Part shown: positions 37,549-49,050 of the stretch, piece after piece | Position numbering within the stretch: the stretch's first letter is position 1 | How the letters are laid out: each line of letters starts with the position of its first letter | Assembly: GCA_965216885.1 (NCBI GenBank) | Contig: OZ244209.1 | Span: forward strand, 434,001 to 498,000 | Direction of reading: 5' to 3' | From: CAYNJG01 sp965216885 | Lineage (GTDB): Bacteria; Planctomycetota; Planctomycetia; Pirellulales; Pirellulaceae | Length of the DNA stretch: 64,000 nt | Made by a program: the position numbers and the translations under genes | Notes under the pieces: model-generated | What the model saw: only the letters and a program-made list of their open reading frames with translations | Databases searched by the model: none | What the model was told of the DNA's origin: nothing

Positions 37549-38291
37549 ATGTGAAACCGAAAAGAACCGCGATGGAACAGGCCAACGGAGCTAACTTGCG
37601 CGTGAATTCTGCGTTCGCGTTTGTGAAGTCTGGCGATCAGGTAGTTCGTGCCGACGAGTTTCTGCACGAGCGTCAGATGTTTCGACGTCCTTTGGCTACG
37701 TATCTGGTAGTTTGGGGACCTCATTTGACCGGAATGTTGGCCCAAACCGCAGGGTTTTTCGTCTCTATACGCCTTTTTCAAAAAAAGAGCCGCCAGGGGC
37801 CTGAGTGCCCTTGTTGCCGAACTCGGGACACGTAGAATGCGTCTCTTCATCACTGGGACTGATTGAGCTTCACCGCTCATTCACTTCCCAAAGTTGAAAC
37901 TTCGATGCAAAGGCCTGTTGACGCGAGTCATCGAGTCGAGTAACATTCGAGGCTTCGCCTGACACGGTGATGACGATCTTTGACAATTTGGCGTGGTAGA
38001 TGGCATCTTAATTTTTGCCTTGTCTGATTCACTTTGTGATGACGACAAGATTGCAATTTTATTTGTCTCAAACTGATCTGGAGTGAAGCTGCTTGCAGTT
38101 GTCGCGAAGGGGATGTGAGAGACTATTTCGAGCGTTACATGGCAAAACTCGACGATGAGCAAATTCGTTTGTTCTATATCGTTGAAACAGGCCCAAGTGT
38201 TAACGAGTCTCGGGATGAGTTGATGGCAGCTCGGTTCGACCTTCGGGTTGAGTTTGGTTGTTGTTGGTAAGTTCGAGCCTTGGATACATTT
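37549..38291. other. Upstream region of the 23S rRNA gene
   Basis: About 740 bp precede the 23S gene with no supported coding gene. Open frames on both strands here (37494-37835 plus, 37881-38297 minus) lack family features and the latter runs into the rRNA. No 16S gene or tRNA is recognisable. Confidence 0.5.
37918..37946 (+). promoter_or_regulatory. Candidate promoter for 23S-5S rRNA
   Basis: TTGACG (37918-37923), 17 bp, TAACAT (37941-37946) is a sigma-70-like pair about 345 bp before the mature 23S. A second perfect -35 box, TTGACA at 37980-37985, lacks a good -10 box. Confidence 0.35.
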
Positions 38292-41130
<2,839 letters not shown>

Positions 41131-41254
41131 TGTATTCAATGCTCGAATCGAGTGGTCATTGATTGGTGTAAAGTAGTTCGTGATTGTTGGATTCGTCCAG
41201 CGTAGCAACTGCTGATCGCGGAATGCTTAATTGCTGATCGCTGATCACTCACCT

Positions 41255-41281
41255 GTTTCACTGTGATGCAAACAGTGAAAC
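41255..41281 (+). other. Hairpin in the 23S-5S spacer
   Basis: GTTTCACTGT (41255-41264) and ACAGTGAAAC (41272-41281) form a perfect 10-bp stem with a 7-nt loop. It lies in the 230-bp spacer and may serve rRNA processing; no T-run follows. Confidence 0.6.
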
Positions 41282-41360
41282 TTAAAATCGCAAAACAAAG
41301 ATTAGATACATCTACCAACCAAATTGAGGCTTGCCGAGGCGAATAGGCTCGGCAAGTCAT

Positions 41361-41471
41361 TTCCGGTGAACATACCGTAGTGGTCACACCTGATCCCATT
41401 CCGAACTCAGAAGTTAAGCACTCCGGGCCGATGATAGTGCCAAAAGCGTGAAAGTAGGTATCGCCGGGTTT
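41361..41471 (+). rRNA. rrf: 5S ribosomal RNA
   Basis: The conserved core CCGAACTCAGAAGTTAAGC at about 41399, the preceding GTGGTCACACCTGATCCCAT and the terminal pairing CCGGTGA with TCGCCGG define a 5S gene of about 110 nt. It follows the 23S gene by 230 bp and is followed by a terminator. Confidence 0.95.
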
Positions 41472-41481
41472 TTTAATTTTC

Positions 41482-41515
41482 AAAGCTCCCAAGTTTCGAC
41501 TTGGGAGCTTTTTTT
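41482..41515 (+). terminator. Rho-independent terminator of the rRNA unit
   Basis: AAAGCTCCCAAGT, a TTCG tetraloop, ACTTGGGAGCTTT, then TTTT: a perfect 13-bp stem, 11 bp after the 5S end. Confidence 0.95.
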
Positions 41516-41678
41516 GTGCGCTCTTCGAACAATGTTCGACGTTCCCGTGTCGAACTACCTATGGGACAACTCGTCCCATCCCAAATGGAACACTTCCCAA
41601 CGGAAGACCTGTAGGCCCCGGTGTTGGAGGCCAGCGCAGCACGTTCCATGCGGTGCCGCTACTCCGGAAAGGCTTCCC

Positions 41679-42905
41679 ATGAAACCCGAGAAGATAAATC
41701 TGTCGGCGATGGAGTATCGGGCGACGCCGTTTGAGGCTTTCGGTCGGTTGCGGGATAAAGGTCCAGTGGTCCGCGCGAAGTTACCCTTCATTGGGAAAAT
41801 GTGGCTCGCTACGACTTACGAATCGGTCACCGATGTGCTGAAAAATGACAAACTGTTCTGCCGGGATCCCAAGAACGCCGGCGGCGGTAACTTTCTGATC
41901 TTCATGGTGATGCTGCCGACACTGTTTCGTCGACTCACGCAGAACATGATCAGCAAAGACGAGCCCGATCATCGTCGGTTGCGGTCGCTGGTCGATCAGG
42001 CATTTCAACGTCAGGAAATCTCCAACATGCAATCGCGTGTTGAACGCTTTGTTGACGAGCAGCTCGATCGGGTTGAAGAGATGGCGTCGAAAGGCGAATC
42101 CGTCGATCTAGTGGAGCACCTGGCCAGGCCCGTGCCATTAACCGTGATGTGCGAGCTGCTTGGTCTGCCCATGGAGGATCGGGCGAAATTTCGAAAATGG
42201 TTCTCCAACTTCGCCAACATGACTTCGTTTGCTCAGATCTTCCGATTGGTACCCGGTCTTACCAAGACACAGAGCTATCTAAAAACACAATTCGAGGAAG
42301 TTCGAAAAAATCCTCGGCCGGGTTTGATGTCCGAACTCGTGATGGCCGAAGCCGATGGTGACCGACTCAATGACGAGGAATTGCTATCTATGGTGATGCT
42401 CCTGTTGTTGGCGGGCCACGAAACAACCGTCCATTTGCTGAGCAGCAGTATTCTGTCGGTCCTGCAAATACCGGAGTTGCGCCAAACGCTTTTAAATGAC
42501 AGGTCAAAGATGGATTCGGTCATCGACGAGCTACTCAGATATAACTCGTCGGCCCAATTTGCCAAACCGCGTTTCGTGACAGAGGATACAGAGTTCCATG
42601 GTCAGCAACTCAAGCGTGGTGAATCAATCATGCCTGTCCTCGCTTGTGCGAACTATGATCCTGCGAAATTTGAAAATCCCAACGAATTTCAGATCGATCG
42701 ACCCGCGAATCATCACCTGACGTTCGGTTTTGGTCCGCACGTCTGTCTCGGTTTGAAGCTCGCCAAGCAGGAAACGCACGTCGTGCTCGAAAGAATGTTT
42801 ACTCGATGGCCAGATCTCAAGGCTGATTTTGATTTGTCGAAGCCGGATTGGTCGGGGAGATTGGGTATGCGATCACTTTCGACGTTAAACGTCACGCTTG
42901 CGTGA
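41679..42905 (+). CDS. Cytochrome P450
   Basis: The 408-residue soluble product is a bacterial-type P450 monooxygenase. The I-helix oxygen-binding motif AGHETT is at 245-250, the ExxR motif ELLR at 284-287, and the heme-binding loop FGFGPHVCLG at 349-358 with Cys356 as the heme ligand. No redox partner gene (ferredoxin or reductase) is adjacent. ATG 41679 follows an AAGG sequence; the frame is open back into the 5S gene but that part is not coding. The substrate is unknown; hydroxylation of a lipid, terpene or hydrocarbon is possible. Confidence 0.95.
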   Translation: MKPEKINLSAMEYRATPFEAFGRLRDKGPVVRAKLPFIGKMWLATTYESVTDVLKNDKLFCRDPKNAGGGNFLIFMVMLPTLFRRLTQNMISKDEPDHRRLRSLVDQAFQRQEISNMQSRVERFVDEQLDRVEEMASKGESVDLVEHLARPVPLTVMCELLGLPMEDRAKFRKWFSNFANMTSFAQIFRLVPGLTKTQSYLKTQFEEVRKNPRPGLMSELVMAEADGDRLNDEELLSMVMLLLLAGHETTVHLLSSSILSVLQIPELRQTLLNDRSKMDSVIDELLRYNSSAQFAKPRFVTEDTEFHGQQLKRGESIMPVLACANYDPAKFENPNEFQIDRPANHHLTFGFGPHVCLGLKLAKQETHVVLERMFTRWPDLKADFDLSKPDWSGRLGMRSLSTLNVTLA

Positions 42906-43058
42906 TCGCAAGTGGCAATTGCATGCCATCCCACTTCGTTTGAAATTCTTCGTCTTTTTGACCGCTCGCTTAGCGAGGGCTGAACTCTGGTCGGCTCCCA
43001 GACTCAGATTCGAGTTTTTCGTTTTGTCAGGAAACGTCAACTTGCTACAGTAATTTTC

Positions 43059-43775
43059 ATGTGCATGGGACGCGAATGGCTACGAAGACTGATTCTTGGT
43101 GTTGGCTTGCTAGTGGTGAACGCGTCACCTTCTTGCGCAAGTTGCCCGTGGCATGTGTCCGGGATCCAGATCTGGTTGATTCCACCAACGGGCCAGTTTG
43201 TCCTGGAATTCACCTCTGATAGCCCACCGTGGTATGCAAATGAGGTAGGTATTAGGTCGGAACGTGGGCTGCTACTTGAGAATGTCGATTCGACTGACTT
43301 TGGCGCGTTTAATTTTGCGTTCGTGCACCCCCGGTCGGTGGAATATTTCTCGCTGCCCGATCCTCGGGCATTCGAGCAGCCGAGTATTACTTTGACCGCG
43401 ACGTACGACATTGGAACTGCGGAGCGCGACGGTATTGATCCGCTTCGGGACTTCTCTTGGAGCCATTGTCAGATTTGGGGGCAAAACGCAGCTACTTTTC
43501 CCGGTGATTCGGACTTCAATCGAGTCGTCGACATGGACGATTTTCTGACACTCTCCAGAAACTTTGCGCTCGAAGAGGCCGAGTGGGCACACGGGGATTT
43601 TGACGCCGATGGCGTTGTGGGCTTTGGAGATTTCCTGACTTTATCTCGATACTTCGGATCGACGGTAGAATCCGTCTCCGTTCCTGAGCCGCAATCGAGT
43701 TTGTTTTTCGTGCTTCCGTTCTTGGTGTGCGCCGACCGTATTCGCCGGATGCGGAGTCGCGGGACGGAAGTGTAG
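43059..43775 (+). CDS. Secreted protein with dockerin-like repeat and PEP-CTERM-type tail
   Basis: The 238-residue product has a signal peptide (RLILGVGLLVVNASPSCAS, about residues 9-28), a middle domain of unknown fold, and two calcium-binding dockerin-like units near residues 148-205 (GDSDFNRVVDMDDFLTLSRN, GDFDADGVVGFGDFLTLSRY). It ends with VPEPQSS, a hydrophobic helix (LFFVLPFLVCA) and a basic tail RIRRMRSRG, the pattern of a PEP-CTERM sorting signal read by an exosortase. No exosortase is in this window. ATG 43059 or 43065 are both possible starts. Confidence 0.8.
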   Translation: MCMGREWLRRLILGVGLLVVNASPSCASCPWHVSGIQIWLIPPTGQFVLEFTSDSPPWYANEVGIRSERGLLLENVDSTDFGAFNFAFVHPRSVEYFSLPDPRAFEQPSITLTATYDIGTAERDGIDPLRDFSWSHCQIWGQNAATFPGDSDFNRVVDMDDFLTLSRNFALEEAEWAHGDFDADGVVGFGDFLTLSRYFGSTVESVSVPEPQSSLFFVLPFLVCADRIRRMRSRGTEV

Positions 43776-44173
43776 TTCATCGTCGCGTCAGGGATTTTCC
43801 GTCAGCCATCCAGGCGGCGACCGAAATTGTCCGACAAAATCAGGAAATCGAGGAATCCGATCTGCCCGTCGTTATCGACGTCGCCCTCCTCAAAAACCGC
43901 ATCGGTTTCCTTGCCATAGTTTTGCGACAGTAGCAGGAAGTCCTCGAAGTTCACTTCTCGGTCACCGTTCGCATCGCCGGGCAGATTTCCGGGGACATCG
44001 GGTTCTTTCGGTTCCTCTTCGTCTTCCACGAAAGTTGGTTTCTGTTCAGCAGCCAGGTCCTGCGTGGGGTCTGAGATCCGGCCCATGAACAGAATGGCCG
44101 AGGTGTCGTTGTCACGGATAAAGAAGTGGAAGGGCCGATCCACCGTAAAGTTGTCGACGGGGCCACCGCACGA

Positions 44174-44597
44174 GTTGTGCGTCCAGATTGCCGGCGATGG
44201 CCGGCGATGATTAAGCGCCCCCGATAAAATAGGTGTGGCTCCGTACTACGCGGAAGTTGTACACCGGATGCTCTCCTTCGCATGCAGTAATCTGCTGCAG
44301 TGGCAACCACGAACTCAGGTCACTGGCAAGCTGTTCGCCCGGGGACAGGTCACGTGCCTTTGTCCAACCCTGATTGCGGACATGGATGCGGTGTTCTGGC
44401 GTTGCCCTGATGATCTGATCACCGATTTGCAGTTCCAGTAGCGACCCCCGACGATGGAAGACTTCCTCAACCTCCATTGCTTCAATTGGGCCATGGACAT
44501 TGTGCTCGTCACGGGAGAGTACCATGTCTCCAGGCCTGATCTGTTCGATGGGGCGATTGCCGTCAGGCGTGAGTACTGGAGTCCCCGCGGCAAAACA
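44174..44597 (-). other. Intein-like Hint domain inside the serpin pseudogene
   Basis: The domain starts with Cys1 in CFAAGTPVLTPDGNRPIEQI (block A), has TPEH in ATPEHRIHVRN (block B), then VYNFRVVRSHTYFIGG (block F) and, after the damaged stretch, WTHN followed by Ser (block G and +1 nucleophile). Without the 10-bp duplication it spans 138 codons, mini-intein size, with no homing endonuclease. Cys1, the block B Thr and His, the terminal His-Asn pair and Ser+1 are all present, so the ancestor could have been splicing- or cleavage-competent. This copy cannot be made intact because of the TAA at 44211-44213. Confidence 0.85.
44190..44209. repeat. 10-bp tandem duplication in the Hint end
   Basis: GCCGGCGATG is present twice in a row. 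Removing one copy restores the frame to SSPAIWTHNSC just after the TAA codon, so it explains the +1 shift here. Confidence 0.85.
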
Positions 44598-45703
44598 GAT
44601 GAGAAACCCAACGGATGTCGCAGCCGCGGCTTCTGTACCCTGTTCCGTCAATTCGATAAAGGCTTTGTGCTGAACCTTGTTAATATGGATCCCGCCTCCT
44701 TCGACGATGTCGGAGAAGTCGGCGTTGGTACCAAATGCGTTGGACATCCCCATCGCGGGAAGTAATTGTTCCAGCGCGCTGGGAACCGTTGTCTTGAACT
44801 TGGGGATTCGCACATTGACGGGGCCGCGCGTAGGAGAGGAATCCAGCCAGCGGCTTATGTCAGCGAGCGTTTCAACATCCAGATCATCCGTTGAGTGCCC
44901 ATCCGTCACCCTTGTACGGCATTTCCAGGACCCTAAATGCACCGTGCTCGGCTAAACCGTAGCCCAATATCATGTCGTTGAGCGTATATCCCGGCGGGGG
45001 TAAGCAACAATACGGTGTTGGGGCTGAGGGATTCCAACAACTCCTGGATCTGACCGTTGGTGTTGTCTTCGACCCATTCGTTGATTGTCGTTCGGGATTC
45101 GGGATCCGAGAAATCCAGTTCTTGCGTAATTCCGCCGTACTGATCTGAAACTACGTCAACGAACTCATCCGCCACGGGATATCCGATTTGAGGCCATATG
45201 GCGTTGGCAAGTTGCAAGTCAAACTTTGCCTCAGCACTAACGAGACTGTCAATCAGGGCTTCGAAGGACTTGTGAATGCCCGGCTCCGTTCCGAGGTGCA
45301 GAACCTGCTCCATCTGCGTCGCGGTCGCGGTATCGTTGGCGGCGCCGGCGTAAAGCATGGCCAGGGCGGTCGCGATGCTAGTAGGAGAAATTAGTAGATT
45401 GCCGTCCAGTGGCTGATAGTGTCTGTAAAGGTCAAGAGCGAAACAGTGACGGATCGCGCTGCCCGTGCGGCTTCACCCGGCGGGACATCTTCCAAATCAA
45501 GGACGCAGCCTGTGTCGGCGGAGAGAACGATTCTGGCTTCAAGGGGCTCGATTTGTAACTGCCGTAGGTGTTTGTTCTGCAATTCCCATTTTGCTCTCCG
45601 GCACCCGCAACGATTGGCTGGCCCGCGACGGCGACCAGCATCCGTCTTTGAGGATACTGACTGGCAATCGATCGACCAAACCAAAATTGGATTGCGCTGG
45701 AAT

Positions 45704-46768
45704 TCAGTCGATCGCGGCGGCTGACGATTTGCCGTGCGCATCCAGCCGAGCGTGGATCATACGAAACCACAGCGGCGGAATCGTTGCCAGGAGCATGCTG
45801 GCCGGGTAGCCAAAAGGTAGTTCCGGGCTTGGCTCATGATGCCGAAGGATCTGGTACTTGCGCGAAGCTACTGCATGGTGATCCGAATGCCGGGTTAGCT
45901 CATACAGGAACGCTCGGCCAAGGAGATGGTTTGAATTCCACGAGTGCTTGGGCTGGACGCGTTCGTATTTGCCTGGCGAAACTTCCGACCGCGTTAGTCC
46001 GTAGTGCTCGATGTAGTCGATCGTTTCGAGGATCAGGACGGAATAGAGTGCGACCGCCAGCGAAATCAGCACGCCAAACCAGCCCGTTAGCCACCAGACG
46101 ATTGCGAGATAGGTCAACTCGTAGGCAAAATACCTCAGCCACGCGTTGCCGACGGACCACGGTGACTTATTGAGCTTCGCGAGCCGCTGACGTTCGATTC
46201 TCCATGCCGATTGCGTGACCTGAACAATCACGCGGCACCAAAACCAATACAGCGTTTCGTCGCGACGTGCCGTCGCAGGGTCCTGCGGTGTCCCAACATG
46301 CAAGTGATGACCACGGTTGTGGTCGATATGAAACTGCAGGTAAAGACTGGGCAGCAGGAGTAGCTTCGACATGGCCCGTTCGATCCACGAAACGCGATGC
46401 CCAAGCTCATGGGCGACATTGATTCCGTTCGCGCCCATCACCAGCCCGACCGTGGATGTCATGCCTGCGATCTCCCTCCACGTAAGCTCCGCGGAACCAA
46501 TTCGGTAATGGAGGAAGACAATCAGGCCCCAGACGATCGGCACGTTCAGATAGAGTAGCCAGTCGAAAAAGCGGACGTGAGCATATGCTTCGTCCTTGTC
46601 ATCTCCGATGTTTTCCTTGCCCTGCGGCAGCCAGAGTTCGATTGCCGGCACAAGCATGAAGGCAATCGCCGTCGTCAGGAAGCTCCATATGCCACCTACA
46701 TACAAGGAAACGTAGGCGCTGGCGGGCAGGATGTACGCGGCGATGTATCGAAAGTCCGAAGGCCTCAT
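45704..46768 (-). CDS. alkB: AlkB-type alkane monooxygenase / membrane hydroxylase
   Basis: The 354-residue product is an integral-membrane diiron hydroxylase. It has six or so membrane helices and the three His boxes of the AlkB family: HELGHR, HNRGHH and HSDHH, plus the AlkB-specific IDYIEHYGLTR. AlkB enzymes hydroxylate alkanes or fatty acids at the terminal carbon with rubredoxin as electron donor; no rubredoxin gene is seen here. The 3' end overlaps nothing but lies close to the serpin pseudogene. Confidence 0.93.
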   Translation of the reverse strand: MRPSDFRYIAAYILPASAYVSLYVGGIWSFLTTAIAFMLVPAIELWLPQGKENIGDDKDEAYAHVRFFDWLLYLNVPIVWGLIVFLHYRIGSAELTWREIAGMTSTVGLVMGANGINVAHELGHRVSWIERAMSKLLLLPSLYLQFHIDHNRGHHLHVGTPQDPATARRDETLYWFWCRVIVQVTQSAWRIERQRLAKLNKSPWSVGNAWLRYFAYELTYLAIVWWLTGWFGVLISLAVALYSVLILETIDYIEHYGLTRSEVSPGKYERVQPKHSWNSNHLLGRAFLYELTRHSDHHAVASRKYQILRHHEPSPELPFGYPASMLLATIPPLWFRMIHARLDAHGKSSAAAID

Positions 46769-46809
46769 GCATCCATCGTAGTCGATCGAATGGCGAAAAT
46801 GGATCGCGG

Positions 46810-47703
46810 CTAACCATTGCGTTGAAGACGTTCGCGGATTCTTCCCATGCAGTCGGCTTCGCGTCGGGTGCCTCGGTCTGTTTTCGCCAGTAGGCCAACA
46901 AGGTTGACGAGATCAAAGCAGGCAATCAGTTCGCGCCAGTTCTTGGGCAGGTTGCCGCCTGCAGCCATGTACGCCGCGACAAAATTATCGGTGAAGGGCT
47001 GCGGTTCGTCCCACCGAAACAGCTGGCCGATGTCCATCAGGCAAGGTCCGGCGTAGGCAAACTCCCAATCCAGAACCAGCAGTCTTCCATCCAGTGCTTC
47101 GTGAAGATTCGACGCTTTGAAGTCGCCGTGCAGCAGCACCGGCTTGGGACATGCTTCCTGTATATGTGATTTGCGGCGACGCACAAACTCCTCGGCCTCA
47201 TCGATGAGATTCGAATGCACCTGAAGTGAATCACTGCTTTTCCGTAAGTAGTCTTCGATCATCGTTGGGAAATCGGCCCACACTTCTTCCATCTCCAGCC
47301 GCTCGTTGAGCTCGCCGCACGAGGGCATCTTGATGCTGTGAATCTCTGCGAGCGCGCGACCGGTGGCGGTTCCCTGTTCGGCCGTGTTTCGTAGTGGGTG
47401 ATGTTCGACGAACTCCAGTAGCAGGAAATCGTCGCCACTACCCAGCACGCGAGGCACTCGGAAGTGCTCCCACGGACGAGACAGGATTTCTCGTTCTCGT
47501 CCAAGCGTATTCCGGTCGCGAAGATAGATTCGCAGTACCCGGTCGCCGTCCAGGCGAATGTTCTGGTTTGCGAGGCCACCCGGCAGGACTTTGGCCACTC
47601 CGCGGTACGGTCCAACCCGATCCGAGATCGCGCGCGGATCGACTTCGCCTTGAAAGTTTTCGGCGTGCCAATTCGTTTCCGGATTTGGGAAATTCTCGCA
47701 CAT
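46810..47703 (-). CDS. Aminoglycoside phosphotransferase-like kinase
   Basis: The 297-residue product has the APH/choline-kinase fold. The catalytic loop is LLHGDFKASNLHEALDG and the metal-binding part is LVLDWEFAYAGPCLMDIGQL, both around residues 185-225. An N-terminal GGLANQNIRLDGDRVLRIYL may bind ATP. The true substrate (an aminoglycoside, a small alcohol or a sugar) is not evident; the glycosyltransferase gene next to it is divergent. The start ATG 47703 is the longest. Confidence 0.85.
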   Translation of the reverse strand: MCENFPNPETNWHAENFQGEVDPRAISDRVGPYRGVAKVLPGGLANQNIRLDGDRVLRIYLRDRNTLGREREILSRPWEHFRVPRVLGSGDDFLLLEFVEHHPLRNTAEQGTATGRALAEIHSIKMPSCGELNERLEMEEVWADFPTMIEDYLRKSSDSLQVHSNLIDEAEEFVRRRKSHIQEACPKPVLLHGDFKASNLHEALDGRLLVLDWEFAYAGPCLMDIGQLFRWDEPQPFTDNFVAAYMAAGGNLPKNWRELIACFDLVNLVGLLAKTDRGTRREADCMGRIRERLQRNG

Positions 47704-47813
47704 GGGTGGTTCCGTGAGGTGAATGCACCGTGCGGTGAATCGTTCGATGCACGGGACCGTGTCCCTTCAGCGTATCGCATGGGTTATCGTGTACAAGTCT
47801 GATGCTTTGCCAT

Positions 47814-48824
47814 ATGAGTTGGTTTGAAAAGATGCCGGAAGTTTCCGTAGTGCTGCCGGTTTTCAATGCGGCGTCGACAATCGAACGTGCGGTGCAATCC
47901 ATGCTGCAGCAGACGCTGGAGGAGATCGAGTTGATCGTGGTTGACGACGGCTCGATCGACGAAACGCTGCGGCTAGTCCGATCTTTCGGAGATCCGCGAT
48001 TGCGTATCATTGAGGCGGAACATGCGGGTGTTGCGGCGGCTGCGAATCTTGGAACGGCCGCCGCTCGAGCTGATGTGATTGCCCGGATGGATGCGGACGA
48101 TTTCTCTTATCCCCATCGTCTGGAAGAGCAACTGGGATTGCTTCGGCAGGGCTATGATGCCGTGGGATGTCAGGTCCGAATTGTCGATTCGGAGGAGCGA
48201 CGCGTGGAATCGATGCGTCGATACGAGCGTTGGGTCAATGAGGAAACACTCTCAAACGATCAGATTTCGGCACTGCGCTTTGTCGAATTCCCGTTGGTCA
48301 ATCCGACGATTCTGGCGAAGCGAGCATACTTTGAACTCGGGTTTCAAAACGACGATTTTCCCGAGGACTATGATTTGCTGCTGCGCGGGGCGGGGCAGGG
48401 GATGCGATTTGGCAAAGTGCCCCAAGTGCTATTCGACTGGTACGATGGACCCAACCGCCTAACGCGAACGGACCCGCGCTATTCCGATGACGCCTTCATG
48501 CGTTGCCGACGCCAGCGACTTCTTGAGGGGCCGCTGCGGCACATTGAAGTCGTTGATGTTTGGGGAGCCGGCAAGACGGGGAAGCCGTGGTTGCGATGGC
48601 TACGCGAGCAGGATATTAAAATCCGCCAACTCTACGACGTGAGTCCTCGCAAGGTCGGCAACCTGATTCAAGACGCGCGAGTGCAAGGCGTCGAGTCTCT
48701 TTTCGAGGCAGACGGAACACCGCTATTGATCGCCGTTGGATCGGAAAACGCACGAGACGAGATTCGGCCGCAGTTGGCGTCACGTGGTTACGTGTTGGGC
48801 GTTGACGCCTGGTTCGTTGCTTAG
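47814..48824 (+). CDS. Glycosyltransferase family 2 protein
   Basis: The 336-residue product has a GT-A fold with VSVVLPVFNAASTIERAVQS, the DxD-type motif MDADDFSYPHRLEEQ and a nucleotide-sugar binding VVDDGSIDET. After about residue 240 it has a Rossmann-like C-terminal part (VVDVWGAGKTGKPWLRWLRE, PLLIAVGSENARDEIRPQL), which is not usual in GT2 and may be an associated domain. The acceptor is unknown. An in-frame start at 47802 or at 47832 (MPEVSVVLP) is also possible. Confidence 0.85.
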   Translation: MSWFEKMPEVSVVLPVFNAASTIERAVQSMLQQTLEEIELIVVDDGSIDETLRLVRSFGDPRLRIIEAEHAGVAAAANLGTAAARADVIARMDADDFSYPHRLEEQLGLLRQGYDAVGCQVRIVDSEERRVESMRRYERWVNEETLSNDQISALRFVEFPLVNPTILAKRAYFELGFQNDDFPEDYDLLLRGAGQGMRFGKVPQVLFDWYDGPNRLTRTDPRYSDDAFMRCRRQRLLEGPLRHIEVVDVWGAGKTGKPWLRWLREQDIKIRQLYDVSPRKVGNLIQDARVQGVESLFEADGTPLLIAVGSENARDEIRPQLASRGYVLGVDAWFVA

Positions 48825-49050
48825 TGATTAGTGGCAGGTGATGTACACGGATTGCGATATTCGGGGCAGGTTTCGTGTCGGTGTGTGCCAACTCCTGGCC
48901 GGTGGGCCAGGGGGACGATGCGGACGCATACATGATGGCACCGATCCGGCATGCATTTCGTTTTTCTGTCTCGCGCGTGCTGTTATAATTCGGTTCCCGC
49001 CGGCGACTCACGCCACTTCCTACCAACACTGCTTCCCTGCGAGCCTCCCT

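Larger units (their letters stand above)
43802..45589 (-). pseudogene. Decayed serpin with intein-like Hint domain in the reactive loop and dockerin-like tail
   Basis: Read in segments on the minus strand this is a secreted serpin. The N-terminus has a planctomycete surface motif (IEPLEARIVLSAD), followed by FALDLYRHYQPLDGNLLISP and SIATALAMLYAGAANDT, then NGQIQELLESLSPNTVLLLT. FRVLEMPYKGD, VRIPKFKTTVPSALEQLLPA and the hinge EQGTEAAAATS come next. The reactive loop is interrupted by a Hint domain (44597-44174), then FTVDRPFHFFIRDNDTSAIL and FMGRISDP close the serpin. Two dockerin-like units (GDANGDREVNFEDF, GDVDNDGQIGFLDF) end the gene. At least three frameshifts break it, at about 45440, 45000 and 44900, probably with missing strands. 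Near 44190-44213 there are a 10-bp tandem duplication and a TAA codon. No start is certain; ATG 45589 is a guess. Confidence 0.85.

Noticed and set aside
37494..37835. A 113-codon open frame after the surface-protein gene
   Set aside because: It begins within the last codons of that gene, contains a hairpin region, and has no family features.
44210..44225. A run of G as the source of the frameshift near the Hint end
   Set aside because: Deleting one G also restores the reading frame, but the 10-bp duplication beside it explains the shift and gives the usual spacing between HTYF and His-Asn, so the duplication is the better account.
43802..45589. Programmed frameshifting in the serpin gene
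   Set aside because: At least three shifts, missing serpin strands, a duplication and a stop codon are more than any programmed event; decay is simpler. Sequencing error is unlikely because neighbouring genes are intact, but it cannot be excluded without reads.
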